A stretch of DNA of 64,000 nt from UMGS1484 sp045593325 (GTDB taxonomy: Bacteria > Bacillota > Clostridia > Oscillospirales > Acutalibacteraceae): NCBI GenBank assembly GCA_045593325.1, contig JAZNWL010000041.1, forward strand, positions 24,678 to 88,677. Reading direction: 5' to 3'. Numbering within the stretch: the first letter of the stretch is position 1; every line of letters starts with the position of its first letter. Positions 34,568 through 42,147 of the stretch are shown in pieces. The translations under genes were made by a program, and so were the position numbers. The notes beneath the pieces are model-generated. The model saw only the letters and a program-made list of their open reading frames with translations, made no database searches and was not told the DNA's origin.

Positions 34568-35203
34568 ATGAAACAACCTACTCTTGCTATTTACGGCGAT
34601 AGCATATCCATAAACTACGAAGGCGGCGGATGGCCACAAAAAATTGAATCTGTCATTGATTTCAAAACGATATATAACCATGCCATTGGCGGAAGCGGGC
34701 TTTCCCGTTCCACCCCCAATAATACCCTATCTTTATTGGACAAGGAAAACAATCTGCACCCGGATGCGGATATTGTTATCCTTTGGCACGGCACCAACGA
34801 ATGGTATTGGGGATCCCCGGTGGGAAGTTGTGAAGAGGAAAGCGAAGATACCTTCGCAGGAGCAATTTCTTCAGCGGTTCACAAATTGCGACTTGTAAAT
34901 CCCCACGTTAAAATTATTTGGATCACTCCCCTTTTCCGTCATCAACCGCCCAACAAAACCCAAAACACCAATGAGGCTTGGGACAGTAAAAACTGTGCAG
35001 GCTTTACTATGAAAGATTACGATGCTGTGATTTGGGAGCAAAGCAACCGTTTATGTTTCCCGGTGATTGACCTGAGAAGACTCACCAATTTTGGTGTGGA
35101 AAACAAACACATCTATTACCGAGACATTGCACATCCTTCGGAAAAAGGATTTGAGCTGATTGCCGACCTGATTGCACGGCATTTGAAACAATGGTATTTG
35201 TAA
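34568..35203 (+). CDS. SGNH/GDSL-type esterase or acylhydrolase
   Basis: A 211-residue hydrolase. The catalytic Ser block IYGDSIS occurs at about 9-15, the Gly block GG near 37-40, the Asn block WHGTNEW near 75-81 and the catalytic Asp/His block DIAHPSEKG near 188-196, completing the SGNH tetrad. No signal peptide, so it is probably intracellular. Start follows AACGGAGG. The next gene, an alpha/beta hydrolase, starts 12 bases later; both may act on acylated or esterified substrates, but nothing identifies them. Confidence 0.88.
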   Translation: MKQPTLAIYGDSISINYEGGGWPQKIESVIDFKTIYNHAIGGSGLSRSTPNNTLSLLDKENNLHPDADIVILWHGTNEWYWGSPVGSCEEESEDTFAGAISSAVHKLRLVNPHVKIIWITPLFRHQPPNKTQNTNEAWDSKNCAGFTMKDYDAVIWEQSNRLCFPVIDLRRLTNFGVENKHIYYRDIAHPSEKGFELIADLIARHLKQWYL

Positions 35204-35215
35204 GGTGATGATACT

Positions 35216-36175
35216 ATGGTAGTTTTATGGATCACACTGGGGCTTGCAATACTGCTTTTGGCGGCAGTTTTGGTTATTTCCTATATTTGTTTTCGCATGG
35301 CCTTTTACGTACCAAACCGTGACGCAGAAACCTTTGATGGTGAGGACGTACCCCAAGGCAAGATCTATGAGCCATTCAAAGAGAGCATGATAAACTGGAC
35401 GAGAGAAACCGATGCCATGCCCCATGAGGAATTCTCCATTACCTCATTGGATGGACTAAAACTTTTCGGCAAGTATTATGAATACAAAAAAGGGGCTCCC
35501 ATTGAGTTGATGTTTCACGGGTACCGAGGAACTGCCCGGCGGGACCTTTCGGGTGGCGTTCAGCGTTGCTTTCAACTGAAAAGAAGTGCACTCATTGTCA
35601 GCCAACGTTCCAGTGAAAAAAGCGAAGGCAACGTGATCACCTTTGGGATTCAGGAACACAAGGACTGCCTTGGTTGGATCAACTTTATGATAAACCATTT
35701 CGGGCCGGATGTAAAAATCATTTTAACAGGCATTTCTATGGGGGCTTCTACCGTGCTAATGGCGGCGGGAAAGCCTTTGCCTAAAAATGTGATTGGTGTT
35801 CTTGCAGACTGCGGTTATAACAGCCCAAAAGATATTATAAAAAAGGTCATAAAACACATGGGACTACCCCCAACACCCGGTTATTTCTTCGTGAAATTGG
35901 GAGCGCGTATCTACGGGCATTTTAATTTGGAAGAAACCTCTCCCGAAACAGCGATGAAAAACTGTACCGTTCCCGTTATCTTTTTCCATGGAGAAAGTGA
36001 TGATTACGTGCCCTGTGAAATGAGCCAAATCAATTATGATGCCTGCCGTGGCAAGAAAAAGATCGTAACCGTTCCCAATGCAGGCCATGGTCTTTCCTAT
36101 CTTGTGGATCCTGAAACCTATTTACAGTCGTTACGGGACTTCTTTGGTGAAGACGCATCGTACAAGGAATCATGA
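35216..36175 (+). CDS. Alpha/beta hydrolase with N-terminal membrane anchor
   Basis: A 319-residue protein. A single hydrophobic span at about 5-25 anchors it; the hydrolase domain has FHGYRGTARRD (oxyanion region), nucleophile GISMGAS (Ser about 178), acid residue in HGESDDYVP and catalytic His in NAGHG. This pattern fits the membrane-anchored clostridial hydrolases annotated as alpha/beta hydrolases of the BAAT/DUF1100 type. Overlap with the preceding SGNH gene is absent (12-base gap with AAGGTGATG). Terminated by a strong hairpin at the stop codon. Confidence 0.88.
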   Translation: MVVLWITLGLAILLLAAVLVISYICFRMAFYVPNRDAETFDGEDVPQGKIYEPFKESMINWTRETDAMPHEEFSITSLDGLKLFGKYYEYKKGAPIELMFHGYRGTARRDLSGGVQRCFQLKRSALIVSQRSSEKSEGNVITFGIQEHKDCLGWINFMINHFGPDVKIILTGISMGASTVLMAAGKPLPKNVIGVLADCGYNSPKDIIKKVIKHMGLPPTPGYFFVKLGARIYGHFNLEETSPETAMKNCTVPVIFFHGESDDYVPCEMSQINYDACRGKKKIVTVPNAGHGLSYLVDPETYLQSLRDFFGEDASYKES

Positions 36176-36206
36176 AAACCCACCGACTCTTGGTCGGTGG
36201 GTTTTA
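36175..36206 (+). terminator. Terminator after the hydrolase pair
   Basis: AAAACCCACCGAC / GTCGGTGGGTTTT, 13-bp stem with T-tract. Confidence 0.9.
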
Positions 36207-36227
36207 TAAGTAACCAAACAAAACAAA

Positions 36228-36578
36228 TTACCATTCACAATCCAAACTCAGGTTGTTCCATCGAAACGTAGCTTCTGTTTCCGGCATGTGCAACTGACAT
36301 TCTCTATAATACGGTTTCTTCTTGGAATGGATAGCACATTGCCACATTTGTTCAAAATGGGACCTATACTGATAAATAAATTCTATCGTGCATTCATCAT
36401 TGTTGATAGCGTTTAACAGGTCACTCATTTTCCATATTTCTACATTGGTTTTCTTGAAAATATTCCGTTCAAATACATGAACTATAATATCCTCAATACT
36501 TTCTATGGAAAAGTCAACAACTGCTGAATCTGTTCTATGGATTTTGGTCAATGCGCTATCGGTATGTTGCGGTTGCAT
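36228..36578 (-). CDS. Uncharacterised small protein downstream of the giant surface protein gene
   Basis: A 116-residue ORF starting at ATG 36578, not recognised. Composition is ordinary (several Trp, Cys and charged residues: FEQMWQCAIHSKKKPYYRECQLHMP) and codon use agrees with neighbours, which argues for a real product. The ribosome site is poor: AAAAAGG abuts the ATG. It lies downstream of the giant surface protein gene, past its terminator hairpin, so expression would need read-through or its own promoter. The alternative is a remnant of a longer gene, since the frame is open further upstream to 36638 into the hairpin. Confidence 0.45.
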   Translation of the reverse strand: MQPQHTDSALTKIHRTDSAVVDFSIESIEDIIVHVFERNIFKKTNVEIWKMSDLLNAINNDECTIEFIYQYRSHFEQMWQCAIHSKKKPYYRECQLHMPETEATFRWNNLSLDCEW

Positions 36579-36623
36579 CCTTTTTGATTTCACTCGGTAC
36601 AGCGTTTTGACATTTAACAACAA

Positions 36624-36650
36624 CAGCAGGCCGCACAAAGCGGTCTGCTG
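36624..36650 (-). terminator. Terminator after the giant surface protein gene
   Basis: CAGCAGGCCGC-ACAAA-GCGGTCTGCTG, 11-bp stem with one G-T pair, followed on the minus strand by TTGTTGTTAA. Confidence 0.75.
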
Positions 36651-36664
36651 AAGTCGTTTAGAAG

Positions 36665-39600
36665 TTATAATTCCACAGGGAATTTATCGATTTTTCCAAC
36701 TGCCTTTTTCAGGATATTGAGGGCATCAACGGCATCGGTTTTTCCATCACCGTTGGTATCGGCGGCTTTGAATTGCTCGTCGGTCAAATTAACTTTACCA
36801 ACAGCCGATTTAAGTACTTCCAAAGCATCGACGGCGTTGACTTTTCCGTCACCGTCAATGTCACCAACAACATACTTATTAATAGAATCGTATGTCGCAG
36901 TATAAGCCTTGTTTCCGTTACATGCCACTACGCTACTATCCCAACCAGCGAATGTATATGTATATTCATCATCTTCAGGTTTGGTTGGAATATTAGGCGC
37001 TATAACAGTATCGCCGTAATGATAGGTCTTGCTTGACAATACAGTGCCATCATAATTCTTAAAAACCACAGTATAGTCGATATAATTAGGAGTATAGGTT
37101 GCAGTGTAGGTTGCATTACCCACACAAGTCACAACTGTCTTGTTCCAACCTGCAAAGGTGTAGGTATAAGTATTATCTGCAGATTTAGTAGGAGCACTAG
37201 GTTCGACAACAGTATCGCCGTAATGATAAGTCTCAGTAGCCAGGGTTGTTCCGTTCCAGTTTTTAAATACAATGGTATAATTAATATATGTTGGTTTGTA
37301 AGTTGCCATATATGTTGTATCACCAGCACAATCAACTATTGCATTATCCCAACCGGCAAAAGTATAAGTATAGGTGTTATCTGCCGCCTTGGTAGGATTA
37401 GTAGGTTCTGTTACCTTATCACCATAGCGATAAGTTCTGCTTGATATAACTGTATCGTTCCAATTTTTAAATACAACAGTATAGTTGATATAAATGGGCG
37501 TATAAGTTGCCGTGTAAGTTGCATTACCCGCACAGTCAACAACGGTCTTATCCCAACCTGCAAATGTGTAGGTATAGGTATTATCCGCTGTTTTGCTAGG
37601 ATTTGTAGGCATTGTTACCTTATCACCATAATGATACGTTTTGGTTGATAAAACGACACCGTTATAATTTTTAAATATTACGGTATAGTCGATATAATTA
37701 GGTGTATAAGCTGCAGTGTAGATTGCATTACCGGCGCAGTTAGTTATTGGCTTATCCCAACCCGCAAAAGTGTAGGTATAGGTGTTATCCGCTACCTTTG
37801 TTGGATTTACAGGGGCTGTTATGCTATCTCCGTAATGATAATTTCTTTGCGATAAAATAGTTCCGTCACTATTTTTAAAAGTAACAACATAATTAATGTG
37901 GTTTGAATTATACGTAGCAGTATAAACCGTATCTCCCGTTACACTTGTCACTTTTTTATCCCAACCGGCAAACGAATAAGTATAGGTTGAATCTGATGCT
38001 TTACCGGGATCGTTAGGGATTTCAACCGTGTCACCGTAATGATAACTTTTTGTTGAAATAATTGAACCGTCATCATTTTTAAAGGTCACAGTATACTCTA
38101 CAAATTCCGAAGTAAATACTGCTGTATATATTTTATTACCATCGCACGGACAAACTGAGCTATCCCATCCTGCAAATATGTATTTATATCGTGAATCAGA
38201 TGGTTTTTGAGGAACATTAGAAGGAACTACAACAGTATCACCATAATGGTAAGTGTTGCTAAGCAACTCGCTACCATCATAATTTTTGAAAACAACAGTG
38301 TATTCTATTGGAGTTGATTCGTACACAGCGGTATACACTGCATCACCTTCACAAGATGTAACCTCTTTATCCCAACCGATAAAGGTATATGTATACGCAT
38401 TATCTTTTCCACGAGAAGGTGCATCTGGCTCGGTTATAGAGTCACCCAGATAATAATATTCACTGCTCAAAATCGTTCCGTCATAATCCTTAAAAATAAT
38501 CAAAGGTAAAAATTCTTGGCAATTTTGACATTGATTGTTCGCATAATCGTGTCCGGTAGCATCCACCGTCGCAAAGTCCTTCTGCACGTCGCATATGCTA
38601 CAATGAATAGATTTTGAACCGGGGATTGTGCAAGTGGGTTCAACATCAATAGTGTATTCACTATTCCACTCGTGTGTATGCAAAGGAATATCAGTTGACT
38701 CCGCATATGTTCCGCCGAAAGCGTACATATCATTATCACCAGCTACATAGCCTGCTGAAAGGTGATGCTCACCTTCCACCGCAATCCATGTTGTAGATGC
38801 AGTTGCCGCAATCACACCATCAGCAGAAACGGCATCAGTAATAGAAGCAGTTGCAAACTCACGTCCGTCAAGTTTGAAAGAAATATATCCTTTTAGTTTT
38901 GGCGTTGTGATATTGCTCGTGCGAGAAATACGCACGTCCGCAATTATGTTTATCGTATCGTAACCGACACAATCCGAGGGATTTACAAGGATATCGTCTA
39001 CTGTAACTGTGAATTTTCCGTTAGTATTATAGGTACCCTCGTGCTGATAAGCACCTTCACCTGTGACGGTGCAATTCTTAAATACAGGTAAAGAGACATT
39101 GGTTGCACGACCATACGTTGCAAATTCAAGTGTTCCGCCGGTCACTTCCAGCGTTCCTGGTGCACCGACGCCGTTATAATAACCGCCACCAATATCAAAC
39201 CCATTTCCATCACCTTGTGCAAAAACATATCCACCATTTATTCTAACATTGAACCCGTCTTTTTGTTCGGCATTGCCTGCGCCTCCGATACCCGCACCAT
39301 TAAATTTTCCGTATGCATAAACAGAACCACCGTTAACAGTCAAATTGCCGCAAACACCTGAGCCGCCGGTACTTGATAATTGTCCATCGCTGATAATAAC
39401 ATCATCCGCTACAATGCCGCAACCACTAATTCCTCCGTTACCGATGTTTCCTGAAATACCAGTAGTACCTTTGCCTTTTGAAGCAGAGCCATAAGAACCG
39501 CCTGTACCTTCGGAGCCACCGATACCAGCGTTGCCGGCACTAATTGTTATAGTTCCGCCAAATATTTTAACATTAGCTGAAGTAATGCCGTTGCCGCCAT

Positions 39601-40474
39601 TGCCGCTATTACCGCCATTGCCGCCATTACCACCGTCACCACCCCAAGAGTTATAAGGTCCATAAATACCGTCACCGCCACGACCACCTGAACCACCATT
39701 ACCGCCGCTACCACCATTACCACCTTTAACTTCGATGTTGCCACCCGAAATTTCTACAAGATTCGCAATAATACCATCGCCACCATTACCGCCGTTACCA
39801 CCATTGCCACCGTCGCCGCCGTTGCCGCCAACATAGTTGCAAAATCCACCGTCTCCACCTGCACCACCGTCTCCGCCAGCACCACCGCGACCACCGCTTA
39901 TTGTAATTTCCCCTCCTTTTATACACAAACAATTCGCAACAACACCGTTTCCACCATTGCTACCATTGCCACCGTTTCCGCCATTACCACCACCGAAACC
40001 TTGGGCAATCGAATACAGTGGTTCGCCATCCGAACCAGATTCACCTCTTTCGCCACTTTTTCCGTTACTTTTATAAATAGAAACAATACCACTCTCAATG
40101 TTGATATTGCTCGACAAACCATAAACACCTTGCATGATTTCCAATTTGCCGGTGTTTTCTGTCTCTTCGCTAAACAAGCTATCTAAAATAACAAACTCTG
40201 TAACTTCCGAAGCCAATATCATGTTGCTATTATATACCAATTTGTAACCATTCAAATCAATAGAATGACACAGAACCTCTATGGAACCGCTATATGTAAC
40301 ATCATTCCACAGAACAATATCCGCATTAGCAGTTGTCAATCCCGTCTCCAGTGTTTGCGCATCATAAATATTAACAATAGTGCTTTCAGCACTTGCGGTT
40401 ACGCTAAACACCCCCGTTGGCATAATAGAAAACATTAGTATGACTGTTAATAATATTGCTAAATATTTTTTCAT
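36665..40474 (-). CDS. Giant secreted protein: glycine-rich beta-helix-like region, eight InlB-type repeats, C-terminal dockerin
   Basis: A 1269-residue surface or secreted protein. In order: signal peptide (about 1-29, ending VTASAES); a beta-helix-like section with repeated IxGGxIxI strands and extreme Gly/Asn-rich loops (GGNGGNGGNG, about 155-360); a further beta-rich domain to about 595; a linker with HTHEW and CxxC pairs (about 600-652) that resembles a zinc-binding ribbon; eight tandem repeats of 67-71 residues (about 653-1200), each with the core YTxxFKNxDGxxLxxxxYHYGD ... YTYTFAGWD, the Listeria-Bacteroides/InlB B-repeat (MucBP-like) pattern; and two dockerin EF-hand repeats (GDIDGDGKVNAVDALEVLK, ADTNGDGKTDAVDALNILK). 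It starts one base after the stop of the cyclase-like gene, so it is coupled to it and to the invertible promoter upstream. Likely roles are adhesion or carbohydrate binding (inference). Confidence 0.85.
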   Translation of the reverse strand: MKKYLAILLTVILMFSIMPTGVFSVTASAESTIVNIYDAQTLETGLTTANADIVLWNDVTYSGSIEVLCHSIDLNGYKLVYNSNMILASEVTEFVILDSLFSEETENTGKLEIMQGVYGLSSNINIESGIVSIYKSNGKSGERGESGSDGEPLYSIAQGFGGGNGGNGGNGSNGGNGVVANCLCIKGGEITISGGRGGAGGDGGAGGDGGFCNYVGGNGGDGGNGGNGGNGGDGIIANLVEISGGNIEVKGGNGGSGGNGGSGGRGGDGIYGPYNSWGGDGGNGGNGGNSGNGGNGITSANVKIFGGTITISAGNAGIGGSEGTGGSYGSASKGKGTTGISGNIGNGGISGCGIVADDVIISDGQLSSTGGSGVCGNLTVNGGSVYAYGKFNGAGIGGAGNAEQKDGFNVRINGGYVFAQGDGNGFDIGGGYYNGVGAPGTLEVTGGTLEFATYGRATNVSLPVFKNCTVTGEGAYQHEGTYNTNGKFTVTVDDILVNPSDCVGYDTINIIADVRISRTSNITTPKLKGYISFKLDGREFATASITDAVSADGVIAATASTTWIAVEGEHHLSAGYVAGDNDMYAFGGTYAESTDIPLHTHEWNSEYTIDVEPTCTIPGSKSIHCSICDVQKDFATVDATGHDYANNQCQNCQEFLPLIIFKDYDGTILSSEYYYLGDSITEPDAPSRGKDNAYTYTFIGWDKEVTSCEGDAVYTAVYESTPIEYTVVFKNYDGSELLSNTYHYGDTVVVPSNVPQKPSDSRYKYIFAGWDSSVCPCDGNKIYTAVFTSEFVEYTVTFKNDDGSIISTKSYHYGDTVEIPNDPGKASDSTYTYSFAGWDKKVTSVTGDTVYTATYNSNHINYVVTFKNSDGTILSQRNYHYGDSITAPVNPTKVADNTYTYTFAGWDKPITNCAGNAIYTAAYTPNYIDYTVIFKNYNGVVLSTKTYHYGDKVTMPTNPSKTADNTYTYTFAGWDKTVVDCAGNATYTATYTPIYINYTVVFKNWNDTVISSRTYRYGDKVTEPTNPTKAADNTYTYTFAGWDNAIVDCAGDTTYMATYKPTYINYTIVFKNWNGTTLATETYHYGDTVVEPSAPTKSADNTYTYTFAGWNKTVVTCVGNATYTATYTPNYIDYTVVFKNYDGTVLSSKTYHYGDTVIAPNIPTKPEDDEYTYTFAGWDSSVVACNGNKAYTATYDSINKYVVGDIDGDGKVNAVDALEVLKSAVGKVNLTDEQFKAADTNGDGKTDAVDALNILKKAVGKIDKFPVEL

Positions 40475-40475
40475 T

Positions 40476-41183
40476 TTATTTACCTTCCTTTACAGCAACA
40501 AGCGAATACTTATAATCACAAGTTAGTACGTATTTAATATTTTGATCTTTACCAAAATAATCGTTTAATCTTTCTATTATCCAATTAATTTTATATAAAA
40601 CGCGCTCATCAACATATCTATAATCGAGATTTTCTATATATTTGCTGATACCATTTACACAATCGTCGTAATCCAATTTACTATTTGGATGAACACAAAA
40701 CAAATCTACTGTATCAGTAAACTCTTCATGATTGTTTTCAGACAATGCACGAAAACTGCTATTAATTTTTACACTCGGTTCTTTGTGGTTTTTTTCTAAC
40801 TCTACAGCTTTTATTAAATCTACACCATACACAATATCGTCATTATAATAAATTGTACCATATGTTATGGAACCCCTTGTTAATATGCCTGCTAATAAAA
40901 ATTGATATTGAATCTGCGATGCAACACATTTAAAACAGGAAAAATCCATAAAATTATCTTTGCTAGCTTCATATAGAAAAAGGAAATTATCTGAGAAAAA
41001 TTTTTTAAGCAATTTACATTCATCGTAATTTTGCCCAAACGCAAAGGCGAAATTTAATTTTGAAAAAATATCGGTAAATCGGTCAAGTATATTTTGCAAC
41101 CTTTTATCATTTTCTTTGCTATTCAGCATATCTTTATATCCCAAAATATCAATATAAAGTATAAAACCCGTCTTTCTCTTCAT
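40476..41183 (-). CDS. Class III nucleotide-cyclase-like protein, first gene of the phase-variable operon
   Basis: A 235-residue soluble protein, not assignable to a named family with certainty. The motif order fits a class III adenylate/guanylate cyclase core: YIDILGYKD (first metal Asp at 12), FFSDNFLFLYE (second Asp at 65), RGSITYGTIYYNDDIVYG (103-120) and KAVELEK (125-131), corresponding to the D-x-x-G-F/Y, x-x-S/G-D-x-F, R/H-x-G-x-x-x-G and N-x-A-x-R-x-E blocks. Whether it is active, and on which nucleotide, is unknown. AAAGGA lies seven bases before the ATG. It is the first gene after the invertible promoter and is followed, after one base, by the giant surface protein gene. Base composition is very AT-rich. 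Relation to Pycsar-type cyclases is possible but no effector gene is adjacent. Confidence 0.55.
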   Translation of the reverse strand: MKRKTGFILYIDILGYKDMLNSKENDKRLQNILDRFTDIFSKLNFAFAFGQNYDECKLLKKFFSDNFLFLYEASKDNFMDFSCFKCVASQIQYQFLLAGILTRGSITYGTIYYNDDIVYGVDLIKAVELEKNHKEPSVKINSSFRALSENNHEEFTDTVDLFCVHPNSKLDYDDCVNGISKYIENLDYRYVDERVLYKINWIIERLNDYFGKDQNIKYVLTCDYKYSLVAVKEGK

Positions 41184-41233
41184 ATAAATTCCTTTCTTGT
41201 CGTCAGTAAAAAACTATAAATCCACCACATTCT

Positions 41234-41251
41234 CAAAAGGTACACCTTTTG
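41234..41251. repeat. Left recombination site of the invertible segment
   Basis: CAAAAGGT and ACCTTTTG arms with central dinucleotide AC at 41242-41243. Outer flank CATTCT, inner flank GAACCATTTA. Confidence 0.7.
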
Positions 41252-41271
41252 GAACCATTTACATGTCGTAT

Positions 41272-41300
41272 ATTTTATCACAATAAGCCTCTATTTGCAA
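41272..41300 (-). promoter_or_regulatory. Invertible promoter driving the cyclase-like / giant surface protein operon
   Basis: Minus strand: TTGCAA (41295-41300), 17-base spacer ending TGA, TAAAAT (41272-41277), so an extended -10 with good spacing. TTGCAA is the same -35 used before the alcohol dehydrogenase, wecB and gltX genes here. Expected transcription start near 41265, giving an 80-base leader that contains the left recombination site. No comparable promoter is seen on the other strand of the segment. Confidence 0.7.
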
Positions 41301-41370
41301 CCTTTTTTGACGATATTTTGAAGTTTTTGGACAGAGAATTCGTTTATCAAGTTGTTTCTGGGCCCATTCT

Positions 41371-41388
41371 CAAAAGGTGTACCTTTTG
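41371..41388. repeat. Right recombination site of the invertible segment
   Basis: CAAAAGGT and ACCTTTTG arms with central dinucleotide GT at 41379-41380. Inner flank CCCATTCT, outer flank GAACTATTTA, eight bases from the recombinase stop codon. Confidence 0.7.
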
Positions 41389-41395
41389 GAACTAT

Positions 41396-42001
41396 TTATT
41401 TTTTGATTATATTGTATTCTCTGATCTTTCTATAAAAGGTAGATTTGCTAAGCCTGGTCAGTTTCAAAACTTCAGAAGTTGTTATTTGTCCCTTTTCCCA
41501 TTTTGCGATGTGCTTATCAAAATCATCAGGTGTAGGAACTTCCGGTCTACCAAACTTAACACCTTTTGCTTTAGCAGCAGCGATACCCTGTGCTTGCCGC
41601 TTTTTAATATTTTCTCGCTCATTCTGTGCGACAAAAGAAAGTATCTGCAAGACAAGATCAGCTATAAAAGTTCCCATCAAATCCTTACCATTCCGAGTAT
41701 CAAGCAATGGCATATCAATTACACAAATATCAACACCAATATCCTTTGTTAGTATCCGCCACTGTTTTTGAATATCTTCGTAATTGCGACCTAAGCGGTC
41801 GATACTCAGTATGTAGAGCAAATCTCCTGCATTTAATTTCTTGACGAGTTTCTTATACTGAGGCCGCTCAAAATCCTTGCCCGACTGCTTATCAATATAG
41901 ACATTGCCCTTCGGCACTTTATTTTCGTCCATAACAATAAGCTGCCTGTCCTCATTCTGATCGATACTTGATACTCGTACATAACCATACACATTTCCCA
42001 T
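41396..42001 (-). CDS. Small serine recombinase (resolvase/invertase family), predicted invertase of the adjacent switch
   Basis: A 201-residue site-specific recombinase. The catalytic domain begins GYVRVSSIDQ (nucleophile Ser about 11), with the conserved LSIDRLGRNYEDI arginines, NERENIKKRQAQGIAAAKAKG (the E-helix and hinge) and GRPEVP; the C-terminal 40 residues form a helix-turn-helix (TTSEVLKLTRLSKSTFYRKI) typical of Hin/Gin-type DNA-binding domains. Start at 42001 is set by GGAGG seven bases upstream; the longer start at 42025 lies before that site. Length matches small invertases, not large integrases or transposon recombinases. Its stop codon is eight bases from the right dyad, so it is the obvious agent of the proposed inversion. 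If the promoter flips it would read antisense into this gene. Confidence 0.88.
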   Translation of the reverse strand: MGNVYGYVRVSSIDQNEDRQLIVMDENKVPKGNVYIDKQSGKDFERPQYKKLVKKLNAGDLLYILSIDRLGRNYEDIQKQWRILTKDIGVDICVIDMPLLDTRNGKDLMGTFIADLVLQILSFVAQNERENIKKRQAQGIAAAKAKGVKFGRPEVPTPDDFDKHIAKWEKGQITTSEVLKLTRLSKSTFYRKIREYNIIKK

Positions 42002-42098
42002 AATATTACCTCCTGTGCCCAACATTATTTTACAATGTTCGGACTATTTTTGTTTTGAGATAATATAAGGAATATAAAAATACGACTTTCAAGAAAAC

Positions 42099-42132
42099 AA
42101 TAAGCAACCTCAAAAATTCGAGATTGCTTATT
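42099..42132 (-). terminator. Hairpin between the transglutaminase pseudogene and the recombinase
   Basis: AATAAGCAACCTC pairs with CGAGATTGCTTATT with small mismatches, loop AAAAATT; it can end transcription from the pseudogene before the recombinase. Confidence 0.6.
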
Positions 42133-42147
42133 ATATAATGTATAGTT

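Larger units (their letters stand above)
41234..41388. mobile_element. Predicted invertible DNA segment (phase-variation switch)
   Basis: Two 18-bp dyads bound the segment: CAAAAGGT-AC-ACCTTTTG at 41234-41251 and CAAAAGGT-GT-ACCTTTTG at 41371-41388, 137 bp centre to centre. Serine recombinases cut around a central dinucleotide and need matching overhangs; AC pairs with GT only after one site is turned round, so recombination would invert the interior. The interior carries one good promoter (41272-41300) reading left into the cyclase-like/giant-protein operon, and a serine recombinase gene begins eight bases beyond the right site. Orientation in this sequence is therefore predicted to be ON. 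Inferred from sequence only; no read evidence for the other orientation was available. Confidence 0.72.

Noticed and set aside
39580..40010. Tandem DNA repeats as a CRISPR or satellite
   Set aside because: They are in frame and encode the Gly/Asn-rich part of the surface protein.
40476..41183. A complete Pycsar defence system
   Set aside because: Only a cyclase-like protein is seen; no TIR, phosphorylase-like or transmembrane effector is adjacent, so the label is not supported.
41234..41388. The CAAAAGGT dyads as terminators, or as subsites of a transposon res site
   Set aside because: They have no loop or T-run, so they are not terminators. A res site has three closely spaced subsites; here there are only two, 137 bp apart, with inverted cores, and no transposase gene.
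41396..42001. The serine recombinase as evidence of a prophage
   Set aside because: No phage structural, replication or lysis genes are present; length and HTH fit a small invertase.
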